A DNA stretch of 64,000 bases from AP-15 sp963772965 (GCA_963772965.1 CAVYZU010000014.1:1-64000), one strand, 5' to 3'. Shown: positions 1 to 9,591, counted from the first letter of the stretch. Notes: generated by a model from the letters alone, not told the origin. Numbers and translations: made by a program.

Positions 1-851
1 ATTTCAGTCAGACGCTGCGAGGTCTTCCAGCGCGGGTGGTCCGGTGGGCTGTTTTGCCGCCGAGAAAAGTCGGCGAGCAGGCGGCTTTGGTTCTGGAAAT
101 GCTGCATCAGCGTGGGCCCGTAGGCCTCCTGAGCCGCCGCATCGGTTTTGGCGACAAAACCGGGGCAACGGAGATAGACGGGCGCCTCCCCTGGATGTCC
201 GGCGTCTGTCCAGGCTTTGCGGTAGACGTCGATGTGCTGCTTGAACATCCGCACGTCCTCGTGCCGCACCGACAGGAACAGGCCTTGGCCCGCTTTGCCG
301 GCCGCGGGGAATGCTTCGACGCTCGCCGCCGCGATGCGGATTTCAGGCGTCGGTTGTTGTACCGGTTGCGGCACGACCGTGACGTCTTGGATGTCGTAAA
401 ACTTGCCCTTGTAGGAGAAATTGTCTTCCCGCCAAGCACGTTGAATAATTTCCAGACACTCGATCTCGCGGTCCTTGCTTTCGGAATACGCGATGTTCAG
501 CGCCTCGTAGGTCTTCACGACACCGCTCCTCCCGACGCCGAAGATCAGTCGGCCCTTAGAGACATGGTCCAAGGTCGCAGCTTCCTCGGCGATTCGAAGC
601 GGATTGGCCAGCGGAAGCACCTGCACGCTGGTCCCGATCTTGATCCTCTCGGTGCGGGCCGCGATCGCGGTACCGAGGACCAGCGGGCTGGCGGCGAGGG
701 CGCGCCGTTTGTCGAAATGCAGTTCCGCGAGCCACATCACGTCGAGGCCGTATTCCTCGCTGGCGTCGACGATGTCGAACCCGGCGGCGAAGCATTCGGC
801 CTGGCTGCGGCCGGGTAGCACCGGAAACTCGTGATAGATGCCTAATTCCAT
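1..851 (-). CDS. LLM-class flavin-dependent oxidoreductase, partial (C-terminus outside window)
   Basis: Translating the minus strand from the ATG at 851 gives an uninterrupted reading frame that runs off the left edge, so about 283 residues are visible. The order of blocks (MELGIYHEF at the start, WLAELHFDKR, KIGTSVQVLPLANPLRIAEE, GRLIFGVGRSG) is that of bacterial luciferase-like TIM-barrel monooxygenases using reduced FMN. A purine-rich stretch (GGGGAAGG) lies about 11 bases before the start. Substrate cannot be told from sequence. The family is common in catabolic neighbourhoods like this one. Confidence 0.85.
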   Translation of the reverse strand, partial: MELGIYHEFPVLPGRSQAECFAAGFDIVDASEEYGLDVMWLAELHFDKRRALAASPLVLGTAIAARTERIKIGTSVQVLPLANPLRIAEEAATLDHVSKGRLIFGVGRSGVVKTYEALNIAYSESKDREIECLEIIQRAWREDNFSYKGKFYDIQDVTVVPQPVQQPTPEIRIAAASVEAFPAAGKAGQGLFLSVRHEDVRMFKQHIDVYRKAWTDAGHPGEAPVYLRCPGFVAKTDAAAQEAYGPTLMQHFQNQSRLLADFSRRQNSPPDHPRWKTSQRLTE

Positions 852-1472
852 TGAATGGACCTTCCCCAACACGGTCTTATCCGACGTGCAACGGATTGCC
901 AGCGGCGCGGGCGCCACGGTTGCTGTCTTGAGCGATTTGAGCAACGGCTAATCGCGCGTTTGCATACCCGGCAGGTGTCACCGTCGGCCGTTGACCGGCT
1001 CTGCCGCGCTGAATACGGCGCTTTGCCTGCGTCGGTACGGGTAGGCCGAGGCTCCGCGATCGGTGCAGGGCCGTCGCCACTTGCCCGTGTCCATTTGGGC
1101 CGGAGGCGACCGCCATTCCGGACTTGGCTCGACCGATTGTAGGTCGGCCCGGGCGTCTATGCCCTTCGTGATTTGCTCTACCGGTGATGCCCTCGCTTTC
1201 AAACTGGCCGTCGCAAATCAAACCTCGGCGACCTGCGATGGCGCTCGCGGCAAGGACCGCGGATCGACCAGAGGATCGAGACTTAATTTTTTTTGGGGTT
1301 TTGAACGCCTACGCCGCGCGACCGGGAGTTTGACAACCTCGCCGGCGCTCTCCCGCATCGCAACCATTGGGTTTATATTAGCGGCAACGGTATCTCGCTG
1401 GTCAGTTCCTGGATCAGCGCTAGTTATTTGCCTTATCGTTTTGCTTGGTCACAAACGGACGGCCCGCCACTC
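852..1472. other. No convincing gene
   Basis: This 621-base stretch separates two divergent genes. Several short frames exist on both strands, but none shows a recognisable family, a good ribosome site or consistent composition. A T-rich run near 1287-1300 is the only visible local feature. It may hold the promoters of the two flanking genes and eroded sequence. Confidence 0.4.
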
Positions 1473-2423
1473 ATGAGCACAATCGAGCTTGTCGATCCCG
1501 AATTGCGCGATGCGCTCGCTCAGCAACTGCCGCCGCTGACCGCTGAGTTTTTGACGCAGCGCCGCGCCAATGCGCTGGAACCGGCCGGCGCAGTGCCGAA
1601 GCCGAACCTGCCCCATATCGCCACCGACGAGATCCATGTCGAGAGCGCATTTGGCGCAAAGCCGATCCGCGTACTGGCCTACCGCCCGATTACGTCCAAT
1701 GATCCACTGCCCGTCATCGTACACATCCATGGCGGCGGCTTCGTGATGGGCGCGCCAGAAATGAAGGACGTGGAAAATAGGCTCTTCGCGTCGGAGCTGA
1801 AATGCGCGATCTATTCCGTTGATCATCGCCTCGCGCCGGAATCACCGCACCCGGCGCCACTGGAGGACATCTACTCGGTCTTCGCTTGGCTGTACGCGAA
1901 TGCAGGCCAGCTCGGGCTTGACCCCGCCCGCATCGGTATCAAGGGCGAAAGTGGAGGCGGCGGTTTCGCGGCAGCCGCCGCACTCTACGCACGCGACCGG
2001 CAGGGACCAAAATTCGCCTTTCAGCATCTGATCTATCCGATGATTGACGACCGCACGGCGGTGCGCAAGGACTTGCATCCTTACGTCGGCGAGTTTGTCT
2101 GGACGCAAGAGAACAATTATTTCGGCTGGCGTTCGCTGCTCGGCGAAGAGCCGGGCGCGGCCGATGTCTCGCCTTATGCGGCGGCTGCGCGAGCGGCGGA
2201 TGTGTCGGGTTTGCCTCCGACCTACATTTCGGTTGGCGGTCTTGATCTCTTCCTCGAAGAAAACATGATTTATGCGGATCGACTGAGCCGCGCCGGGGTG
2301 CCGGTCGAGCTTCACATGTATCCGCGGGCGTATCACGGCTTCTATCGGGTAACGAATGCCCGCGTTACCAAGCAGGCCGAGCACGACAACCGCGAGGCGC
2401 TGCGTCGCTTCCTGCACGGATAG
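1473..2423 (+). CDS. Alpha/beta hydrolase, HSL/acetyl-esterase family
   Basis: This 316-residue cytoplasmic hydrolase has the hormone-sensitive-lipase signature HIHGGGFVMG (oxyanion hole), the nucleophile elbow GESGGGG, an acidic residue in GGLDLFLEE and a histidine in YHGFYR near the end, which together make a full Ser-Asp-His triad. Members cleave short-chain esters. The reading frame extends 15 codons upstream, but the ATG at 1473 begins a typical N-terminus (MSTIELVDPEL). It is followed by transposase remains on the other strand, so it looks monocistronic. Confidence 0.88.
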   Translation: MSTIELVDPELRDALAQQLPPLTAEFLTQRRANALEPAGAVPKPNLPHIATDEIHVESAFGAKPIRVLAYRPITSNDPLPVIVHIHGGGFVMGAPEMKDVENRLFASELKCAIYSVDHRLAPESPHPAPLEDIYSVFAWLYANAGQLGLDPARIGIKGESGGGGFAAAAALYARDRQGPKFAFQHLIYPMIDDRTAVRKDLHPYVGEFVWTQENNYFGWRSLLGEEPGAADVSPYAAAARAADVSGLPPTYISVGGLDLFLEENMIYADRLSRAGVPVELHMYPRAYHGFYRVTNARVTKQAEHDNREALRRFLHG

Positions 2424-2439
2424 GACCCCGCAGCGGTTC

Positions 2440-2850
2440 TGCCAGGCTTTCACGCCCGCAGCCTCATCCTCGCGGCGCGCGCCGCGAATTCGTCTTCGAC
2501 GACCCGGATGCGCTGGTCCAGTTCGTCCCATCCGCACTGCATATCGTTGATCAGCACTCACAAACGGGGCGCGGGGGCGGCGTCGTTGCCTTCCAGGATT
2601 ATTGCGAGCGCATGTTTCAGCTTGCGCCGCCCCTGCGGAATAATGATGCCGCGCTGCATCAGCACGCATGAAGTCGATTGGTCAGCGCGGTGCGATCCGC
2701 GACGAGCCGGTCGCGGGCACGAGGAAGCATCTGAATGTCGAGCTGCTCAGCCGATTTGAATTCAACGAACCGCATCGGCGGTCGTGTCGCCGCTTTGGCG
2801 ATCGCCTCTGCGTCACCGCCGGCGGAGAGCAGGTTCCCCTCTCGCCGCCA
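2440..2850 (-). pseudogene. Decayed IS110-family transposase (internal fragment)
   Basis: Reading the minus strand across frames gives, in order, GGDAEAIAKAATRPPMRFVE, SAEQLDIQMLPRARDRLVAD, a stop, then MQRGIIIPQGRRKLKHALAI, another stop, and INDMQCGWDELDQRIRVVED. These correspond to the DEDD-domain end and the linker of IS110/IS1111-type transposases. At least two stops and two frame changes are present, and the C-terminal catalytic serine region is missing, so it is a dead remnant. It lies next to a truncated hydrolase-methyltransferase gene and may mark the rearrangement that truncated it. Confidence 0.75.
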
Positions 2851-2981
2851 GGCGCAGTCAGCAGTGAACTCTGTGGCTCCGACATCTCGAAAACTCGCGG
2901 CTTTCGGTAGCTACTTTTTGGAGCCGACGGACCCCAAGTGGGTGAGCCATCGATCAGGCAGTTGGCAGCTCCAGTTTCCCG

Positions 2982-3434
2982 ATGCAGGATCGCGCTCGGA
3001 AAACGAGGGGAACAGTGATAACAATCACCACAAAATCTCAGGATCAACCTGCAGTCGGGACCGGCCTGGTCGAGCTTCTCGATCATCTCGGAATGGCGAG
3101 CGCGCATTTCGTCGGGCGCGGCTCGGCCGATCTCAAGGGCTTCGCATCCGGAAATTCGGAGCGCATCGCGTCGCTGACCCTGTTATGCCCTGCGGTCCTA
3201 GACGCACGCACCCTCAACCCACTAGCCGAACGGCTATTGATCGTGACCGGCGACCATGGGCCGGGACCACAACGGGTTCGGGCTGCGCTGTCGGAGTTAC
3301 CGCAAGCCACTGCGGCGGTGCTCAACGATTACGCAGGGCACACCTGGGAGGACATCGCTGCAGAGCGCGGTGATAGCATCCGCGAGGCGATGGAGCAGTT
3401 CCTCCAGCGCGTCGACGCGCCGCCGGCCGCCTAA
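2982..3434 (+). pseudogene. Truncated alpha/beta hydrolase domain ending in an in-frame TAA
   Basis: From about 3060 the frame reads like the middle and end of an alpha/beta hydrolase (GLVELLDHLGMASAHFVG, ERIASLTLLCPAV, LLIVTGDHGPGPQRV). The nucleophile elbow is degenerate (GRGSADL) and the N-terminal oxyanion part is missing. The TAA at 3432-3434 is in the same frame as the methyltransferase that follows immediately, with no other break. The two were probably one longer hydrolase-methyltransferase protein, now split by a nonsense change and N-terminal loss. Alternatively this is a separate decayed gene. Confidence 0.5.
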
Positions 3435-3476
3435 CTGAGCGAGCGCGAGGGCGAAATCGCCGGGATCTCCTTTCGC

Positions 3477-4355
3477 GTGCGCGGTGCCGGACCGCCGCTC
3501 GTGCTGCTGCCGCTCGATTTGTCACCAGGTCAATGGGAGCCGCTGATTCCGGCGCTCTCCGCGCAGTATTGCACAATCACCCTCGGCGGGGCGCTTCTCG
3601 GTAGCGTTGCTAGTCTGGAGGAGCGCGGCCGCTCGGGCTACATCGCCGTTATCCGCGCGCTGCTCGATGCGCTGGCTATCGTGCCGGGCGAGAGCGTGCT
3701 GGAGGTCGGCTGCGGCTCGGGCGTGATCATGCGCGAGCTGGCGCGCCGGACCGCCGGCGCGAATTGGCTGATCGGCCGCGACATGAACCCTTATCTGTTG
3801 CGCGAAGCACAGGCCCTGGCCCGGCGCGAAGGGTTGCTCGATCATATCGATTTCGGCGAAGGCCGCGCCGAGGCGCTGCCGCTGCCGGATGGGGGAGTTG
3901 ATGTTGCCTTCTCGTCAACTGTGTTCGAGGAGGGCGACGCCGACCTGATGCTGTCCGAGATCGTGCGAGTGACCCGACCCGGCGGTCCGATCGGCATCGT
4001 CGTACGCGCGGTCGACATGCCGTTCTGGGTCAACCTACCGCTCGATCCGGCGCTAAAGGCAAAGGTCGACGCTCCGGGCGTCATCGGCGGTGGGATGGCG
4101 CCGCAAGGCTGCGCAGATGCGAGTTTTTATAGACGGCTCCACGCGCTCGGACTGCCCGGGCTGAAGTGTTTTCCGCAGCTCGTCTCGGTGGTCCCAGGAT
4201 CGGAGCGTATCGAACGCTACCAGCACCAGATCCTCGCGGCTCTGACCCCGTCCGAGGCTGAGCTGTTCCGCCAGGCCGTCGCCCAGGCCGAGAGCGATGG
4301 TACCTTCTTCATTGCCCAGGCCTATCACTGCGCTGTCGCGACCAAGCCCAAATAA
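3477..4355 (+). CDS. SAM-dependent class I methyltransferase
   Basis: The protein contains the Rossmann SAM-binding motif VLEVGCGSGVIMRELARR (about residues 78-95), an acidic post-II residue in IGRDMNPYLL, motif III-like GRAEALPLPDGGVDVAFSS and the loop VRVTRPGGPIG, as in UbiE/Methyltransf_11 proteins. About 60 residues precede the fold and resemble a hydrolase-like leader. The frame is open back to the TAA at 3432, so a GTG at 3477 or a CTG at 3435 could start translation, and no strong ribosome site is visible. Substrate unknown. Confidence 0.75.
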   Translation: MRGAGPPLVLLPLDLSPGQWEPLIPALSAQYCTITLGGALLGSVASLEERGRSGYIAVIRALLDALAIVPGESVLEVGCGSGVIMRELARRTAGANWLIGRDMNPYLLREAQALARREGLLDHIDFGEGRAEALPLPDGGVDVAFSSTVFEEGDADLMLSEIVRVTRPGGPIGIVVRAVDMPFWVNLPLDPALKAKVDAPGVIGGGMAPQGCADASFYRRLHALGLPGLKCFPQLVSVVPGSERIERYQHQILAALTPSEAELFRQAVAQAESDGTFFIAQAYHCAVATKPK

Positions 4356-4499
4356 GCGGGATTTTGACGGCCAGAGTGTTCGGATAACCAACACGAATAA
4401 CCGCTCCCGAACGGCAGCCTTATAATAATTTGGGATCTTACTCCGCATCAAATAAGCGTGCACCGATTTTGGCCGCGTGAACCGGCAAGGCGGGAGGCT

Positions 4500-4815
4500 G
4501 CGGTGAAGTTTAACTTCGCGCAAGGTCTGCACATTGCTCCGGGCCGGGCCGCAAATCTCTCGGCCTGTTACCGCTGGACCGGCCGGTGGTCTCTCCTCTT
4601 CGTGCCGACGGTGCAGCCCCAGCACGCATCCTCGATGTTTTCGTCGGCCGGGCAATATCCAATTGACTTCGCGAATATGGTGCTGACCCGTGGCTACAGC
4701 GGGACGCGGGCCTATTGCCAAAGCGAGTAAGCACAGAACGTGTGCACGATCGATCTCGCCGCCGAACTCGAAGGCAGCGGTGTGTCGCCAACCTCCCTCA
4801 AGGCCGCCGTTCGTG
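4500..4815 (+). pseudogene. Short-chain dehydrogenase remnant
   Basis: The segment SSAGQYPIDFANMVLTRGYS, then TRAYCQSE, a stop, and AQNVCTIDLAAELEGSGV is recognisably the active-site half of an SDR. The usual YxxxK-L sequence has become YCQSE-stop, so the catalytic lysine and the next leucine are both lost. Just upstream, an APARI-like strand continues in another frame, showing a second lesion. Nothing recognisable of the N-terminal NAD-binding part survives. The rest of 4356-5094 shows no gene. Confidence 0.6.
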
Positions 4816-5094
4816 TCCTGCACCGGGGCGGCACGGAGGTATCTCGGCCAGACTTGCCGGGTCGGCTTTGAAAACATCGCAGCACTACCCGTCTTCACGA
4901 TCCCGGCGACGATCGGCCTTCTCTCTCGGCGTTGTGGCCGTGCGCCAGAACGCGCGGGCCGCCACGGCGAGCATTTTGGCGACAAGGCGGCTGACACCAT
5001 CAGTGCAGCGACACAGCCCTCGCGAACGTCTTCGGCGGCCGGGTCGGCAGCGTGATCGAGCGGTTCGCAATCGTGCGTCGATTTTTGGGGGTCG

Positions 5095-5937
5095 TTAACT
5101 ACGCCGTGACGGTTCGATTGGCATTGTCGCGATTTCGGTCCAAGCGACCGGGGCGCCGGCTCTTGCAGCGGCTTCTTCCGGCGGAAGTTTCGGGTCCCAA
5201 TGCACCGCGAGAAAGCGTCGTCCCGTCACGCTGCCAGCCGCGTCCGATAACAGCCAGTTGAGTGGCGGCGGCATGACCTCAGGCTGGATCATCTCGGCCC
5301 GATCATAACCGGCCTCCAGCGGCACCATGCCGGTATTGGTGACCCCGCCCGGCACCAATACGTTGACGGTAACGCCGGTGCTGGCGAGGTCTTTAGCCAT
5401 GATTGCCGAAAACGCTTCCAATGCCGCTTTTGACGGACCATAGGTCGGGGCTCCTTCACGGATCATCGTGCCTAGGCTCGTCGTGACATTGACGATGCGG
5501 CCCCATTTTTGGCGCATCATGTCGTGGACGAGGGCCCGCGACAGTGCCATCGGCGCCTTCGTGTGCACAGCGACAAAAAGGTCCCACTGCTCTGGCGTCA
5601 CCTCCCAGAATTTGATCGGGCGCTGGCGGTTGTCGGTTCGTATCGTCGCTTGTCCGACCCCGGCATTGTTGATCAGAATATCGATAGCCCCGAAACGGCC
5701 GCGCGCTTTGGCGACGATATCGTCAACCGTCCCATCGCGGGCGAGGTCGGCCTCGATCGTCATCAGGTCGACGCCTTGTTGGCGCTGCTGCGCTGCGCGC
5801 GCCAGATCGGCGAGACCTTGGGCAATTCGGTCGGTTGCAGCCACGGCGAGCCCCTTGCCGAGCAAGCCGAGCACAATTTCCTGGCCGATACCGCCAGCGG
5901 CACCGGTAACAATCGCGACGCGCTGCTGTTCGCTCAT
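5095..5937 (-). CDS. SDR family NAD(P)-dependent oxidoreductase
   Basis: This 280-residue classical short-chain dehydrogenase/reductase has the cofactor motif TGAAGGIG at residues 11-18, NNAG in the middle, the catalytic Ser in NVTTSLG and the YGPSK active-site motif. An alanine-rich C-terminal extension follows the usual fold. It is on the same strand as the MmgE/PrpD and second SDR genes but is separated from them by 255 bases, so it may have its own promoter. It likely oxidises or reduces a hydroxyl/keto group in the local catabolic pathway. Confidence 0.9.
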   Translation of the reverse strand: MSEQQRVAIVTGAAGGIGQEIVLGLLGKGLAVAATDRIAQGLADLARAAQQRQQGVDLMTIEADLARDGTVDDIVAKARGRFGAIDILINNAGVGQATIRTDNRQRPIKFWEVTPEQWDLFVAVHTKAPMALSRALVHDMMRQKWGRIVNVTTSLGTMIREGAPTYGPSKAALEAFSAIMAKDLASTGVTVNVLVPGGVTNTGMVPLEAGYDRAEMIQPEVMPPPLNWLLSDAAGSVTGRRFLAVHWDPKLPPEEAAARAGAPVAWTEIATMPIEPSRRS

Positions 5938-6192
5938 CTCTCCCTCCTATCTCGGCATTGCTTGGTTGATTGAGCTAGGCTGGCCAACCGAGCCCGGCCG
6001 GTAGCCCGAATGGTTCCAGGTCTTCGAGGCCGCAAGGGAGCGTGTGGCGCCGGCCGGCATGGTGGAACCGCGAAGAATTGTTTTGGAGACTGTCGTGCCC
6101 TCGCGAGAACAGTGGTCGGGATCACCGCTTGCCGACCAAGGTGGCTTCTCGGGTTGCAACGCACGCCCACGCCCGGGTCTGATTTGATCTAA

Positions 6193-7551
6193 TCAGGCGG
6201 GCACGGTCAGCTGCAGTAATCGGGTCGGATCGGCCTCGTCCTCGATGCCCCGCACCGCCGCGATCAGCCCGGCAGCGTCGACAAACGGGGCGCCGTAAGT
6301 GGCCAGCTCACGCACCTTGCTGTCGAGCTCGGCGTCGCTCATCGGCCGGCCCGGGGTACCACGGCCATGCCGGATATGCTTGCTCAGCTCCGTTCCGTCG
6401 GCGAGGTGCAGCATCACGGTGGCCGCCTCGACCGGCGCCGCCGGGTCTTCCTCGAAGACAACCCTTGTTCGCAGCGCGCGCACGGCCGCATCGGTGACGC
6501 AATCGGCCTCGTATTGCGCGAGCCCGGCGGCGCCAAAGAGGAACGCTACGGCGACGCTGTGCTGCAAGCTGACCCTGGCGTCGCGCCCGTTTTCTACATT
6601 CGGCCGGTCGGTGCGCTCACGCATCAGCGGGTGGCCACGCACGACGACACGGTCTATCGCTTCGGGCGCGGGCGCGTGACGGGCCCGTAGTTCGAGACAG
6701 GCATCGATGACCGGGAACAGCACGACCCCGCACGGATAAGGCTTGCACGCGTTGTTCAGCACCTCCCAGCGTTCGCCGATCCCATCGGTTATGCGGGCGA
6801 GATCGGCCGAGTTACTGGTCACCGAAGCGAAACCGTAGCGCCCTTCGATCGGCCGCTCAGGTCCGCTAAACCCGCCTTCGGCGAACAGCGCCGCCGCCAG
6901 TCCGTTCTTCGCGGCGTTGCCGACCCCGAGGCTTTTCGCCATGCTGCCGAGGCTTTCGACGAGGCTCGCGGATTGCGTTGCGGCATGGCCGAGCGCCCAA
7001 GTCGTGCGCAGTGCATCGAGCCCGATCAGACGGGCGCAGGCGGCCGCCGCCCCGAAGATCCCGCAGGTCGCGGTGATGTGCCAGCCGCGCCGGTAATGCG
7101 TCGGCATCACGCCGAGCCCGACGCGGCACGAGGTCTCGACCCCGACAATAAACGCGTGAAGCAGTTCGCGGCCGGACACCTGACGCAGCTCGGCAAGTGC
7201 GAACAGGCCGGGCGCCACCGGCGCCGCCGGGTGCATCACCGTTCCGAGATGCGTGTCGTCGTATTCGAGGACATTGGCGCTGACCGCGTTCAGGAAAGCA
7301 GCATTAAGCGCGTCGGGCCGCTCACGGCGCCCGATTACGATCCCCTGCGATGGGCCGAAGAACGGCGTCAGCACCTTGACCGCGATGTCCATTGCCTCGT
7401 CCTGCGCACCACCGAGCGCACAGCCGACAAAGTTCAGCAGCCCCCTTACGCCCTCGTACCGGACCTCTGACGGGATGGCTTCCCATTGCGAGCCGGCGAC
7501 GAATTGCGCCAGCTCGTTCGTGACATGCGATTTGTCGCCGTTCATAGGCAT
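6193..7551 (-). CDS. MmgE/PrpD family protein
   Basis: At 452 residues this is full length for the MmgE/PrpD fold, which includes 2-methylcitrate dehydratase and cis-aconitate decarboxylase. Typical blocks are visible: EYDDTHLGTVMHPAAPVAPG near residue 95, ATCGIFGAAAACARL, the region around KNGLAAALFAEGGFSGP, and KPYPCGVVLFPVID. The start lies only 4 bases after the end of the upstream SDR gene, so the two are surely cotranscribed. No prpB or prpC is present, so a specific methylcitrate role is not supported. Confidence 0.88.
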   Translation of the reverse strand: MPMNGDKSHVTNELAQFVAGSQWEAIPSEVRYEGVRGLLNFVGCALGGAQDEAMDIAVKVLTPFFGPSQGIVIGRRERPDALNAAFLNAVSANVLEYDDTHLGTVMHPAAPVAPGLFALAELRQVSGRELLHAFIVGVETSCRVGLGVMPTHYRRGWHITATCGIFGAAAACARLIGLDALRTTWALGHAATQSASLVESLGSMAKSLGVGNAAKNGLAAALFAEGGFSGPERPIEGRYGFASVTSNSADLARITDGIGERWEVLNNACKPYPCGVVLFPVIDACLELRARHAPAPEAIDRVVVRGHPLMRERTDRPNVENGRDARVSLQHSVAVAFLFGAAGLAQYEADCVTDAAVRALRTRVVFEEDPAAPVEAATVMLHLADGTELSKHIRHGRGTPGRPMSDAELDSKVRELATYGAPFVDAAGLIAAVRGIEDEADPTRLLQLTVPA

Positions 7552-7555
7552 CTCC

Positions 7556-8308
7556 TCAGATCGCCAGATACCCGCCGTCGACTGTTACCGTGCTTCCGGT
7601 TACCCAGAGCGACTCGTCGGAAGCAAGAAACAGCACCGCCCCGACCAGGTCGTCGGGCTGACCAAGCCGGCCGAGCGGGATAACCGCCTCTGTCGCACGC
7701 CGCGCTTCGGGGTCGGCATAGCTCGCGCGCGTAAGCCCGGTCAGCGTTGGACCGGGTGCTATCGCGTTGACGCGAATGCCGTGCGGTGCCAGATCGACTG
7801 CCATTGCATGCGTCAGCGAGCGCGCGCCGCCCTTCGAGGCGACATAGGCGGCGCGCTCGGGCCGCGCCACCTCAGCGAGCTGCGAGGTCACATTGATGAT
7901 GCTGCCGCCACCTTGCTTGACCATTTGCCGCGCTGCTGCCTGTCCGATGTGAAACATGCCGGTAAGATTGACCGCGATGATGCGGTCCCAAGTCTCGGCA
8001 TCGACATCCAAGAAATTGAGCCGGTGGCTGATCCCGGCCAATTCGAGCACGATATCGAGCCGCCCGAATTCGTGCACGACAGCGACCACGGCCGCATCGA
8101 CCGCCGCACGGTCGTGCACGTCGAGAGCTGACGCGGCTGCCCGCCCGCCGGCAACGCGAATCCGAGCAGCGGCAGCCTCGGCGGCCGCGCCGTTCTGATC
8201 GGTGCAGAATACCGCTGCACCCTCGCGTGCCAGCCCCTCGGCACCGGCGCCTCCGATACCGCCTCCCGCCCCCACTACCAGCGCCACTTTGCCCGCAACC
8301 CGCCCCAT
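7556..8308 (-). CDS. SDR family oxidoreductase
   Basis: A classical short-chain dehydrogenase of about 250 residues with cofactor motif GAGGGIG, an LELAG segment in place of the usual NNAG, Ser in INVTSQ and YVASKGG as the active-site Tyr/Lys pair. The frame is open 7 codons further, but AGGAGG ends 6 bases before the ATG at 8308 (MGRVAGKVALVVG), which decides the start. It ends 4 bases before the MmgE/PrpD gene, forming a two-gene unit. Substrate is unknown. Confidence 0.9.
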   Translation of the reverse strand: MGRVAGKVALVVGAGGGIGGAGAEGLAREGAAVFCTDQNGAAAEAAAARIRVAGGRAAASALDVHDRAAVDAAVVAVVHEFGRLDIVLELAGISHRLNFLDVDAETWDRIIAVNLTGMFHIGQAAARQMVKQGGGSIINVTSQLAEVARPERAAYVASKGGARSLTHAMAVDLAPHGIRVNAIAPGPTLTGLTRASYADPEARRATEAVIPLGRLGQPDDLVGAVLFLASDESLWVTGSTVTVDGGYLAI

Positions 8309-8451
8309 GCCGCCCTCCTGTTTGGCCAATCCGCATTTTTTCTATCACGCAACCCGGAAGCTGATGCGACACACGGCGCCGGGATTTAGGGAGGAATTGA
8401 TCGGGCTTGTGCTGCGCCAAGCTCGCCGAGCCGCAGAGAGGGCTGGGGTCT

Positions 8452-9591
8452 TCAAGCAGGGGCGGTCAGCTTCGACACGTCGAATTTGTAGAGGCGGGCG
8501 GTGTTGCCGGCGCCGATCTTGGTCTGTTCGTCGTCCGGCACGCCCTCCAGGATCTCGGCCAGGATCTTGCGCGATTGGGGAAACGTCAACTCACTGTGCG
8601 GATAGTCCGAGCCCCACATCATGTTGTCGATGCCGATGACGTCGCGCAGGCGAATGCCGATGGCGTCCTCTTGGAAGCTCAGTACGACATTGCGGTGGAA
8701 GAAGTCGCTCGGCAGCAGGCCATTCTTGAACCGGTAAATCGCCTCGCCGTGGCGCTCGCGGTAGGTGTAGTCCATGGAAGAGAGCACGTTTGGCGCCCAG
8801 GCCAGCTCGAACTCGACGATGGCGAGGGTGAGGCGGGGATGACGCTCGAAGACGCCGGAGAAGATCATGTCGCACATCGACAATGCCGGGTAGAACGCCT
8901 TGGTCGCGCGGCTGCTGGCGTCGCGCAATGTTCCGGGACCGGCCCCGCGAATCTTGCCCTGGCGCCGCGTCGCCGTGTGCAGGCTTAAGGGCAGGTCGAG
9001 CTCCGCGGCGGCGGCCCAGAACCGCTCGTGCTCGGGTTGGTCGTAGCGCCGGTCCTCGGCTGGATACTCGGTGATCATCGCACCTGACAGGCCGAGCCGC
9101 GCGGCGCGCTCCAGCTCACGGACCCCGTCCCGGACATCGTCCAGGTTGATCATCGCGATGCCCTTCAATCGGGCGGGATCGGTGCGGCAGAACTCGGCAA
9201 GCCAGTCGTTGTACGCATGAAAGATCGCGGACATCAGAAGCGGGTCCGCCACCTTGAAGTAAAACAGCCCTTGGCTCGGATAGAGGACTTCACCGGCCAC
9301 CCCATCGAGCGCCATGTCCTTGAGGTGCTGCTGGGAGTCGTAGCCACCGCGGTGCACGTCTTCGAAGCGCCCCTGGGCGGAGATCGTCTCGGGAGCCTCG
9401 AACCGCGCGCCGGCGTTCGAGATCAGCCCGATCCCGGAGAGGATCTGATCCGCCTCAACGACGACGTAGTCGCCGCTGTCGATCCGCTCGATCCGCGGCG
9501 CACGATCCCGGAACGCCTTATCAATGCGGGTCTGCCACAGATCGGGCGGTTCGAACACGTGAGAGTCGGACGAGAGCACCAGGGGCAGCAT
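8452..9591 (-). CDS. Amidohydrolase family protein (amidohydrolase-2, PF04909 type)
   Basis: A TIM-barrel metal-dependent hydrolase/decarboxylase. The N-terminus has SSDSHVFEPPDLW, where the usual HxH is reduced to DSH, and the C-terminal half has the typical MWGSDYPHSELTFPQSR with the metal/catalytic Asp. An AAAGGAG sequence lies before two possible ATGs, and the second one at 9591 has the better spacing. It is the upstream member of a same-strand group with SDR and MmgE/PrpD genes, with a gap of about 140 bases to the next. Likely acts on a carboxylated or lactone intermediate. Confidence 0.85.
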   Translation of the reverse strand: MLPLVLSSDSHVFEPPDLWQTRIDKAFRDRAPRIERIDSGDYVVVEADQILSGIGLISNAGARFEAPETISAQGRFEDVHRGGYDSQQHLKDMALDGVAGEVLYPSQGLFYFKVADPLLMSAIFHAYNDWLAEFCRTDPARLKGIAMINLDDVRDGVRELERAARLGLSGAMITEYPAEDRRYDQPEHERFWAAAAELDLPLSLHTATRRQGKIRGAGPGTLRDASSRATKAFYPALSMCDMIFSGVFERHPRLTLAIVEFELAWAPNVLSSMDYTYRERHGEAIYRFKNGLLPSDFFHRNVVLSFQEDAIGIRLRDVIGIDNMMWGSDYPHSELTFPQSRKILAEILEGVPDDEQTKIGAGNTARLYKFDVSKLTAPA

